Below, piece by piece: positions 1-5,706 of a DNA stretch of 8,211 bases (position 1 is its first letter; each line of letters opens with the position of its first letter). The position numbers were made by a program, and so were the translations under genes. Source of the DNA: Actinomycetota bacterium (GTDB lineage Bacteria; Actinomycetota; Actinomycetes; Nanopelagicales; Nanopelagicaceae); assembly GCA_009699765.1 (NCBI GenBank), contig WLNN01000057.1, positions 1 to 8,211 on the forward strand, read 5' to 3'. The notes beneath the pieces were generated by a model. It was not told the origin of the DNA and did not search any database. It worked only from the letters and a program-made list of their open reading frames with translations.

Positions 1-1292
1 ATAGTTGGCTCCCAGTCGAAGACAACTTCGTTTATTCCAGAACCAATACGAACTTCAGATCCTGCTACTGCACCAGCTTTAAACAAAGCTTTCTCGACTC
101 CAAGTTGTGCCAAGCGATCGGCTAAGTACCCAATAGCTTCTGCATTCTTAAAGTTTGTTTGAAGTACCCAGCGATAAACCTTTGCTCCGCGAACAGAGAA
201 CGAACCATCACCATTTACTTGAACGCTGAAACCTGAGTCATCAACTGCTGTTGGACGCAAGATGATACGTGTGCGCTCTTCGGCCTTAGCCGCAACTCGT
301 TCCGCCTGAACCAAACGAGCCATTGCGTAGAGAAGACCTTGAAGTCCTTCACGTGATGCAGCTGAGACTTTATAAACGTCATAACCGCGAGCTTTTAATT
401 GATCTTCAACCATATCTGCCATTGCAGAACCATCTGGCAAGTCGATCTTATTGAGTGCAACAATTCGCTTTCGATCTTCGAGTCCGCCATAAAGAGCGAG
501 CTCGTTTTCGATTGCATCTAAATCATCAATTGGGTTTCGATCCGTTTCAAGTGTTCCGCAGTCAAGAACGTGAACAAGTGCAACGCAGCGTTCGACGTGG
601 CGAAGGAATTGAAGACCGAGGCCCTTACCTTCAGATGCTCCTGGAATAAGTCCTGGAACATCTGCAACTGTAAAGCGAGTGTCTCCGGCTTGGACTACAC
701 CGAGGTTTGGAACCAAAGTTGTAAATGGATAATCTGCAATCTTCGGACGAGCAGCAGAGATTGCTGCAATTAATGAAGATTTTCCTGCACTTGGAAAGCC
801 CACAAGTGCAATATCGGCAACTGATTTAAGTTCAAGTGTAAGAATTCTATCTTCGCCTGGTTCGCCAAGGAGTGCAAAACCTGGTGCTCGACGCTTAGAA
901 GAAGCTAGTGAGTTATTGCCAAGACCGCCCATACCACCGCGTGCTGCAAGAAAAGTTGTTCCAATTCCGACAAGGTCGGCTATCTGCTCGCCATTTTCAT
1001 AAATAACTGTTCCATTTGGAACTGCAAGAACAATATCTTCACCAGAAACTCCGTCTTTGCGATCACCAAAGCCTTGATGACCTGAAGTTGCTTTACGGTG
1101 TGGAGAATGGTGAAAATCAAGAAGTGTTGTTACCGATGAATCAACTACGAGAATGACATCTCCACCGCGACCACCATTGCCGCCATCCGGACCACCGAGT
1201 GGCTTAAATTTTTCTCGCTTGACAGAGACGCAACCGTCTCCACCTTTACCGCCAGATGCAAAGAGTTGCACGCGATCAACGAATGTTGTCAT
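1..1292 (-). CDS. obg: GTPase Obg/CgtA, 3' end cut by the window edge
   Basis: Obg is a conserved essential GTPase that binds the 50S subunit and acts in late ribosome assembly and stress signalling. I translated 430 complete codons without a stop from the ATG at 1292. The glycine-rich Obg fold fills about residues 1-158 (KREKF at 26-30, then [12 protein letters not shown]). The G domain follows: G1 GFPSAGKSS at 165-173, G3 DVPG at 211-214, G4 NKID at 281-284, and an SAA-type G5 near 312. An OCT domain starts near 345, and its usual FDWEP signature is at 425-429. These positions are within two residues of E. coli ObgE. The C-terminal tail lies beyond position 1. AAAGGAG (1306-1300) sits 7 nt before the ATG, which supports this start. 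The gene lies downstream of rplU-rpmA, as is common, but an intrinsic terminator separates it from rpmA. Identity is near certain; only the C-terminus is unknown. Confidence 0.98.
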   Translation of the reverse strand, partial: MTTFVDRVQLFASGGKGGDGCVSVKREKFKPLGGPDGGNGGRGGDVILVVDSSVTTLLDFHHSPHRKATSGHQGFGDRKDGVSGEDIVLAVPNGTVIYENGEQIADLVGIGTTFLAARGGMGGLGNNSLASSKRRAPGFALLGEPGEDRILTLELKSVADIALVGFPSAGKSSLIAAISAARPKIADYPFTTLVPNLGVVQAGDTRFTVADVPGLIPGASEGKGLGLQFLRHVERCVALVHVLDCGTLETDRNPIDDLDAIENELALYGGLEDRKRIVALNKIDLPDGSAMADMVEDQLKARGYDVYKVSAASREGLQGLLYAMARLVQAERVAAKAEERTRIILRPTAVDDSGFSVQVNGDGSFSVRGAKVYRWVLQTNFKNAEAIGYLADRLAQLGVEKALFKAGAVAGSEVRIGSGINEVVFDWEPT

Positions 1293-1315
1293 CGAACTAC
1301 TCCTTTACTTTCAAT

Positions 1316-1337
1316 TTGCTTCTAAATTGCTTCTAAA
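1316..1337. repeat. 11-bp perfect tandem repeat upstream of obg
   Basis: TTGCTTCTAAA occurs twice back to back (1316-1326 and 1327-1337), and the next two bases (TT) continue the pattern. The repeat lies between the rpmA terminator and the obg ribosome binding site. The period is close to one helical turn, so the two copies would face the same side of DNA. It could be a regulator site, part of the obg leader RNA, or only slippage in AT-rich DNA. The repeat is seen directly; any function is a guess. Confidence 0.9.
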
Positions 1338-1361
1338 TTTTTTGTATTTGCTAAATATAAT

Positions 1362-1393
1362 AAAAAAGCGGACCGCGATAAATGCGGCCCGCT
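1362..1393 (-). terminator. Intrinsic terminator after rpmA
   Basis: Read on the minus strand, AGCGGGCCGC (1393-1384) pairs with GCGGTCCGCT (1376-1367) over 10 bp with one G-U pair. The loop is 7 nt (ATTTATC), and a run of T follows directly (T from the last stem base through 1362, then ATTATAT). It begins about 20 nt after the rpmA stop codon. This is a textbook Rho-independent terminator and should end, or at least reduce, rplU-rpmA transcription before obg. Confidence 0.9.
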
Positions 1394-1412
1394 CTCTTAA
1401 GAGAAACCTTAA

Positions 1413-1667
1413 TTAAACTGCAGGAACTACATTCACTACGCGACGACCGCGAGCGCGACCGAACTCAACTGATCCACCAGCGAGCGCGAAGAGAGTGTCA
1501 TCCTTACCGCGACCAACGTTTGCGCCTGGGTGGAAGTGTGTTCCACGCTGGCGTACGAGGATCTCGCCTGCATTAACTAGCTGGCCACCGAAACGCTTGA
1601 TACCAAGGTACTGTGGATTTGAATCGCGACCGTTACGTGTCGAGGAGACACCCTTCTTACTTGCCAT
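1413..1667 (-). CDS. rpmA: 50S ribosomal protein L27
   Basis: L27 is a small basic protein of the large subunit whose N-terminal tail reaches toward the peptidyl transferase centre. The 84-residue product is full length and has the family pattern throughout: KKG at 4-6, TRNGRDS at 10-16, FGGQ at 26-29, VRQRGT at 38-43, [16 protein letters not shown] at 46-61, and a basic C-terminus. The tail reads MASKKG, with Ser at position 3 where most L27 proteins (including actinobacterial ones I know) have His. No N-terminal cleavage extension of the Firmicutes type is present. AAGGAG (1680-1675) lies 7 nt before the ATG. The gene follows rplU by 24 bp and almost certainly shares its transcript; the terminator comes right after it. 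Confidence 0.98.
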   Translation of the reverse strand: MASKKGVSSTRNGRDSNPQYLGIKRFGGQLVNAGEILVRQRGTHFHPGANVGRGKDDTLFALAGGSVEFGRARGRRVVNVVPAV

Positions 1668-1691
1668 TTGTTAGCTCCTTAACCTTCGCGA

Positions 1692-2006
1692 TTACTTAGC
1701 ACCGCTGATAGCGGTGATCTTTACTAGTGTGTGCTGAGCACGGAAACCTTGACGGCGACGGTGACCTGTCTTGTTCTTGTAACGAAGGATGTCAATCTTT
1801 GGACCCTTTGTCTCTTCAAGAACTTCGCCAGTGACTGTTACGCCTGCGAGAACCTTTGGATCAGTTGTGACGTTTGCGCCATCAACAACGAGAAGCGTTG
1901 TGAAATTTACTGATGCGCCGACCTTTGCATCAATACGGTCAACAGTGATGGTCTCCCCCACTGTTACCTTCTCCTGGCGACCGCCAGCTTTTACGATTGC
2001 GTACAC
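1692..2006 (-). CDS. rplU: 50S ribosomal protein L21
   Basis: L21 is a large-subunit protein that binds 23S rRNA. The 104-residue product matches the usual length. It shows the N-terminal [13 protein letters not shown] pattern, the GASV segment near residue 30, and the conserved C-terminal block [13 protein letters not shown] at 77-89 followed by HT and VKI. The start codon is GTG (2006-2004), not ATG. I accept it because the protein begins exactly where L21 normally begins and GAGGT (2017-2013) sits 6 nt upstream; no ATG offers an alternative. rpmA follows 24 bp later. A candidate promoter and a structured leader lie upstream, so rplU is probably the first gene of a two-gene ribosomal protein operon. 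Confidence 0.98.
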   Translation of the reverse strand: MYAIVKAGGRQEKVTVGETITVDRIDAKVGASVNFTTLLVVDGANVTTDPKVLAGVTVTGEVLEETKGPKIDILRYKNKTGHRRRQGFRAQHTLVKITAISGAK

Positions 2007-2029
2007 GCTTCTACCTCTAGTTTCTTGAA

Positions 2030-2069
2030 AATTTCACTTGGAAATTACGCCTGAAGGGGTGCTTCGGGC
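2030..2069 (-). promoter_or_regulatory. Two adjacent hairpins in the rplU leader
   Basis: Within the predicted rplU leader, GCCCGAAG (2069-2062) faces CTTCAGGC (2056-2049) across a CACCC loop, giving an 8-bp stem with one C-A mismatch. Two nucleotides later AATTTC (2046-2041) pairs with GAAATT (2035-2030) across CAAGT. The second stem ends 12 nt before the ribosome binding site. Structured leaders that bind a ribosomal protein are known in other r-protein operons, including an L21 leader in Bacillus; I cannot show this one belongs to that class. The structures are seen, the role is inferred. Confidence 0.35.
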
Positions 2070-2077
2070 AGACGCTA

Positions 2078-2107
2078 AGGATACGGATTTCGTACCCATA
2101 GGGTCAA
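2078..2107 (-). promoter_or_regulatory. Candidate promoter for rplU-rpmA
   Basis: On the minus strand TTGACC (2107-2102) and TATCCT (2083-2078) are separated by 18 bp. Five of six -35 bases match TTGACA, and the -10 fits the actinobacterial TAnnnT pattern. A start near 2071 would give a leader of about 65 nt that holds the two hairpins. No terminator is seen between the rne stop and this site, so rne read-through may also feed rplU. Confidence 0.55.
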
Positions 2108-2110
2108 ATC

Positions 2111-2130
2111 GGGGTTTTTCCCCTTTTTTT
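2111..2130 (+). terminator. Plus-strand terminator-like hairpin
   Basis: GGGG (2111-2114), TTTTT loop, CCCC (2120-2123), then seven T (2124-2130) form a short intrinsic-terminator shape reading left to right, opposite to all genes here. The stem is only 4 bp, though all G-C. On the minus strand the same hairpin lacks a T run, so it is not a normal terminator for rne. It could stop antisense transcription before it enters rne, or be chance. Confidence 0.3.
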
Positions 2131-2134
2131 GTGG

Positions 2135-4381
2135 TTAGGCGGTGATTACTCCAGAACTAGCAGCTCGACGGCGACGCTTGCCCTTGGGGGCCTTAGCCTC
2201 TTCAGATTCGGATTGGGTTTCGGATTCGGATTCCTCGCTATTCAGCGTCTCTCTGAATTCGTGCTCTGTCGCCAAATCTTCTTCAACATCTGGGTGGTGT
2301 GCGCTCTGCGAGTTCATCTGAGGCATTGGCGCCTTCATCTTTACAGGATCCATATGGATATGAATTCCGCGGCCATTACATGAATCACATGTTGTCGAGA
2401 ATGCTTCAATGAGGCCCTGTCCGACGCGCTTACGAGTCATTTGAACTAGGCCGAGTGATGTTACTTCTGCAACCTGATGCTTGGTGCGATCGCGACCAAG
2501 TGATTCAACGAGGCGACGAAGAACTGCTTCGCGGTTTGATTCGAGAACCATATCGATGAAGTCAATTACGACGATTCCACCAAGGTCACGAAGACGAAGT
2601 TGGCGAGCAATTTCTTCAGCAGCTTCCAAGTTATTCTTGGTTACTGTCTCTTCAAGATTTCCGCCCTTACCGATGAACTTACCGGTATTGACGTCGATGA
2701 CAACCATTGCTTCAGTGCGATCGATAACAAGTGATCCACCAGAAGGTAGATAAACTTTGCGATCAAATGCTTTAGCAAGTTGTTCTTCAACGCGGTAATC
2801 AGCGAACAAGTCACCGTTACCGGGATACTTTTCAAGACGTGCAGAAAGCTCTGGTGCAATCGAACCGAGATAAGAACTAATCTCATCCCACGCCTCGTTG
2901 CCTTGAATTGTTAGCTTACGGAAATCTTCGTTGAAGATATCGCGGATAACACGGACTGCAAGATCTGGCTCAGAGAGCAATAGCGCTGGTGCGTGGAAGT
3001 TTGGATTCTCAGACTTCTGATAAATATCTTCCCATTGCGCTTTCAACCGCTCGACATCTGCAGTGAGTTCTTCTTCGCTAACACCTTCTGCGGCTGTGCG
3101 AACAATTACGCCAGCTGTATCAGGAATAAGGTTCTTAAGAATTGCCTTTAAACGTGTGCGCTCGGTCTCTGGAAGACGCTTTGAAATGCCTGACATGCCG
3201 CCACCTGGAACAAATACAACGTAGCGACCCGGTAATGAAATTTGGCTAGTGAGACGGGCACCCTTTTGACCGATTGGATCCTTAGTTACCTGTACTAGTA
3301 CTGGCTGGCCAGTTTTTAAAACCATTTCAATCTTGCGTGGCTCTGACTCTGAAATACCTGCAGCATCCCAATTCACTTCACCCGCATAAAGAACCGCATT
3401 GCGGCCCTTTCCAATATCCACGAAAGCGGCTTCCATAGATGGAAGAACGTTTTGTACGCGACCGAGATAAACGTTTCCGACGTAGGAGACATTTGCGTTT
3501 CGATTTACGTAATGCTCGACCATCACATTGTCTTCAATGACAGCAATCTGAATGCGATCACCAACTTGGCGAACAACCATCTCACGATCAACGTTTTCAC
3601 GACGTGCTAAGAAATCTGCATCTGTAAGAATCGTTCCACGGCGGCGGTATGGCTCGCGATAAGAATCATTGCGATCGCGTCCTCGTTCGCGTGTATTACG
3701 GGAAGTACGTTCACGTGTTGGACGTTCACGTGTTGGACGTTCAGCCCTTTCGCGAGTTTCGCGAACTTTAACGACTGTTACGACGCCATCCTCATCGATT
3801 ACTTCACCTGGTGTTACACCATCACCAGAGGCACGACGACGTCGACGGCGGCGATGAGTTGTCCCATCAGAATCTGTAGTGGTCTCATCGGAATCCGTAG
3901 ATTCTGAATCATCCCCTGAGTCATCTGCGTTTTCGATACCATCAATACTGTTTGGCTTACGGCGGCCACGGCCACCACGGCGGCGACGGCGGTTACGCGC
4001 TGAACGGCTCTCTGAATCTGAATCTTGCGAATCTGAATCATTGCCTTCGCCAGGAGTTACCTTTTCAGCAACATCTTTTGCGGATCCATCTTTATCAGGC
4101 TTTGCCGTTGCTTTACGTGTCTTTGGTGCAGCCTTGTCGACTGTTGGTGCTTGAAAAATAGGGACAGGGACGGCGGCCTTTTTGCGAGACTTAGGTGCGC
4201 TTGAATTATCTACGCTCTCTACCTGAACAGGAACCTCTGAAACTTTGTTTGAGCTCTTAGATGCTGTAGTTGGCGCTTCTAGAACGATAGGGACTTCGGT
4301 TACCTCAGCACTTGGTGCAAGAGACTTCTTTGATGACTTTTTTACCGCGCGCTTACGCGGAGATTTTGGCTCGATAGCCAT
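2135..4381 (-). CDS. rne: Ribonuclease E/G family endoribonuclease
   Basis: This is a single-strand endoribonuclease for mRNA decay and rRNA/tRNA processing. The 748-residue protein has its catalytic core in the middle and C-terminal part. An S1 domain with the actinobacterial block YLGRVQNVLPSMEAAFVDIG starts at about 305. R428-T429 match the E. coli 5'-sensor pair R169-T170. The DNase I-like site has D563, N565 and D607 (E. coli D303, N305, D346). The Zn-link is CDSC at 665-668. Residues 1-265 are low complexity: a Lys/Ala/Pro stretch, acidic Ser/Asp/Glu blocks (113-127, 151-174), arginine patches (129-142, 176-183) and an Arg/Glu/Thr repeat (207-235). The tail is acidic, then KGKRRRR. The arrangement resembles mycobacterial and Streptomyces RNase E, which are longer. 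GAAGG (4395-4391) lies 9 nt before the ATG. Own promoter likely; rplU follows. Calling it E rather than G is a convention here. Confidence 0.97.
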   Translation of the reverse strand: MAIEPKSPRKRAVKKSSKKSLAPSAEVTEVPIVLEAPTTASKSSNKVSEVPVQVESVDNSSAPKSRKKAAVPVPIFQAPTVDKAAPKTRKATAKPDKDGSAKDVAEKVTPGEGNDSDSQDSDSESRSARNRRRRRGGRGRRKPNSIDGIENADDSGDDSESTDSDETTTDSDGTTHRRRRRRRASGDGVTPGEVIDEDGVVTVVKVRETRERAERPTRERPTRERTSRNTRERGRDRNDSYREPYRRRGTILTDADFLARRENVDREMVVRQVGDRIQIAVIEDNVMVEHYVNRNANVSYVGNVYLGRVQNVLPSMEAAFVDIGKGRNAVLYAGEVNWDAAGISESEPRKIEMVLKTGQPVLVQVTKDPIGQKGARLTSQISLPGRYVVFVPGGGMSGISKRLPETERTRLKAILKNLIPDTAGVIVRTAAEGVSEEELTADVERLKAQWEDIYQKSENPNFHAPALLLSEPDLAVRVIRDIFNEDFRKLTIQGNEAWDEISSYLGSIAPELSARLEKYPGNGDLFADYRVEEQLAKAFDRKVYLPSGGSLVIDRTEAMVVIDVNTGKFIGKGGNLEETVTKNNLEAAEEIARQLRLRDLGGIVVIDFIDMVLESNREAVLRRLVESLGRDRTKHQVAEVTSLGLVQMTRKRVGQGLIEAFSTTCDSCNGRGIHIHMDPVKMKAPMPQMNSQSAHHPDVEEDLATEHEFRETLNSEESESETQSESEEAKAPKGKRRRRAASSGVITA
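3707..3743. repeat. 15-bp in-frame tandem repeat inside rne
   Basis: ACGTTCACGTGTTGG is repeated perfectly at 3707-3721 and 3722-3736, and the first seven bases recur at 3737-3743. The unit is a multiple of three and encodes PTRER on the minus strand, so a change in copy number would lengthen or shorten the arginine-rich linker by five residues without a frameshift. The identity at DNA level suggests a recent duplication. Confidence 0.92.
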
Positions 4382-4446
4382 ATTTAAATACCTTCATTTC
4401 AAAAATCTAAGTTAATAAAACCTGGTTGTTTCTTAAGCCGCGAGGC

Positions 4447-4460
4447 GCGATTTAGATCGC
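4447..4460 (-). promoter_or_regulatory. Small hairpin in the rne leader
   Basis: GCGAT (4460-4456) and ATCGC (4451-4447) form a perfect 5-bp stem with a CTAA loop on the minus strand, inside the roughly 100-nt leader predicted from the promoter at 4485-4513. E. coli RNase E controls its own mRNA through 5' leader hairpins, so a similar role is conceivable, but this stem is short and could be chance. Confidence 0.25.
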
Positions 4461-4484
4461 TGGCCGCGCTCAAGATGTTGCCTA

Positions 4485-4513
4485 AGTATGACAGAGGCAG
4501 AGCGAATTGTCCT
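4485..4513 (-). promoter_or_regulatory. Candidate extended -10 promoter for rne
   Basis: On the minus strand AGGACA (4513-4508) and CATACT (4490-4485) are 17 bp apart, each matching four of six consensus bases. The -10 is preceded by TGT, an extended -10 element. It lies in the 164-bp gap after rodA, where no terminator was found, so rne could be transcribed both from here and by read-through from rodA. Confidence 0.4.
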
Positions 4514-4545
4514 ATTCGTGGGAAATTTAGGCGTGTTTCGGTACT

Positions 4546-5706
4546 TTAGCCACGGTGGCGGGCATGGACATTTTGGAGCAGCCCAAAGCCAATTAAGTTA
4601 GCAAACATGCTTGAGCCGCCATATGAAACAAATGGCAGTGGCACTCCCGTCATCGGCATCATTCCCAATGTCATTCCAATATTTTCAAATGTTTGGAATG
4701 CAAACCAGGCAATTACTCCAGTACAGACCAATCTTCCGTAAGGTTCGGATGATCTTCGCGCGATTCCAAAAGCTCGCATTAAAATAATTATGTAGAGCAA
4801 GACTATTAATCCACTCCCCAGGAATCCGAGTTCTTCTCCTGCAACAGTAAATATAAAGTCAGTCTGTTGTTCGGGAACAAATCTTCCATTTGTCTGTGGC
4901 CCGTCAAAGAGTCCAGTTCCTAAAAATCCGCCAGAACCGACCGTGATACGTGCCTGGCGCAATTGATACCCCGCGCCTTGCGTATCTGCATTTGGATCCA
5001 CGAATGATTGCAATCTTTTAACTTGGTAATCACTAATGATTCCAGCTTTGGTTGCAACAATTCCGCCAGCGACAGCCAAAATTAAAAGTCCGGCAACCCA
5101 TTTAGTTGAGGCACCTGAAACCGCGATGATTGCAACAACAGATGCGCTAATAATAAAGACAGTTCCCATATCTGGCTGCAGCAGAATTAAGAGGACTGGA
5201 ATTGCAGCAACTACGAGTGCACGTAATACATCTTGAGACGTTGGTTCGTCAGAGTCATGGCTACGCTCTGAAAGAATCATCGACATTCCAACGATAATCG
5301 AAATCTTTGCAAGCTCCGCTGGTTGAATTTGAAAACCACCAGGAAGAGGGATCCAAGCCTGCGCGCCATTTACGCTATCTCCTAATCCTGGGATTAAGAC
5401 AAAGCCCAAACCAAGTACTCCAAGCCCCCACACTATTGGCGTGTATGCGCGAAGTAATCGATAATCAATAACTGTTGTTCCCCATGCCAGCATTACACCG
5501 ATAGCGATGTTAATGACGTGGCGCTTTAGGTAATACTGGGGATCAAGACCATTTGCTGCATACCAATTACGGGTAGCTGCATAAACCAAGAGCGTGCCAA
5601 GAACTAGCAGGATTGATACCGCTCCAGTAAGAATTGGGTCAAAACCTGCGAAGGCAGAGCTTCTGCGCGCTTTTCGGTAAGGACTACGGTTGAGAAGGTA
5701 ACTCAT
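4546..5706 (-). CDS. rodA: SEDS peptidoglycan glycosyltransferase RodA
   Basis: RodA polymerises lipid II into glycan strands at the inner membrane during side-wall growth, working as a complex with its class B PBP. The 386-residue protein has a basic cytoplasmic N-terminus followed by about ten hydrophobic segments. Family signatures are NGAQAWI at 113-119, QPAELAKI at 128-135, the essential extracellular Asp at 237 (VDPNAD, equivalent to E. coli D262), GAGYQLRQARITVGSGG at 244-260, TDFIFTVAGEELG at 282-294, and PLPFVSYGGSS at 356-366. The ATG overlaps the pbp2 stop as ATGA, and GGGGGAG (5718-5712) lies 5 nt upstream inside pbp2, so the two are translationally coupled. FtsW is the related alternative, but pairing with mreD and pbp2 favours RodA. 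No terminator follows the stop codon. Confidence 0.96.
   Translation of the reverse strand: MSYLLNRSPYRKARRSSAFAGFDPILTGAVSILLVLGTLLVYAATRNWYAANGLDPQYYLKRHVINIAIGVMLAWGTTVIDYRLLRAYTPIVWGLGVLGLGFVLIPGLGDSVNGAQAWIPLPGGFQIQPAELAKISIIVGMSMILSERSHDSDEPTSQDVLRALVVAAIPVLLILLQPDMGTVFIISASVVAIIAVSGASTKWVAGLLILAVAGGIVATKAGIISDYQVKRLQSFVDPNADTQGAGYQLRQARITVGSGGFLGTGLFDGPQTNGRFVPEQQTDFIFTVAGEELGFLGSGLIVLLYIIILMRAFGIARRSSEPYGRLVCTGVIAWFAFQTFENIGMTLGMMPMTGVPLPFVSYGGSSMFANLIGFGLLQNVHARHRG

Noticed and set aside
1393..1404. Perfect 12-bp palindrome TCTCTTAAGAGA beside the rpmA terminator
   Set aside because: It has no loop, overlaps the foot of the terminator stem by one base, and is short enough to be chance.
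1153..1416. Plus-strand open frame rich in proline
   Set aside because: It lies antisense to the glycine-rich N-terminus of obg; the Gly codons read as Pro on the other strand. There is no ribosome binding site or family match.
2129..2383. Plus-strand open frame with phenylalanine-rich start
   Set aside because: It overlaps the 3' end of rne in antisense and reflects the acidic Ser/Glu codons of the RNase tail; no independent support.
3879..4154. Plus-strand open frame rich in Ser and Arg
   Set aside because: It is the mirror of the low-complexity rne extension; the composition is explained by the opposite strand.
4549..4559. Palindrome GCCACgGTGGC next to the rodA stop
   Set aside because: Five-bp arms with a one-base centre cannot form a useful RNA hairpin and no T run follows; probably coding chance.
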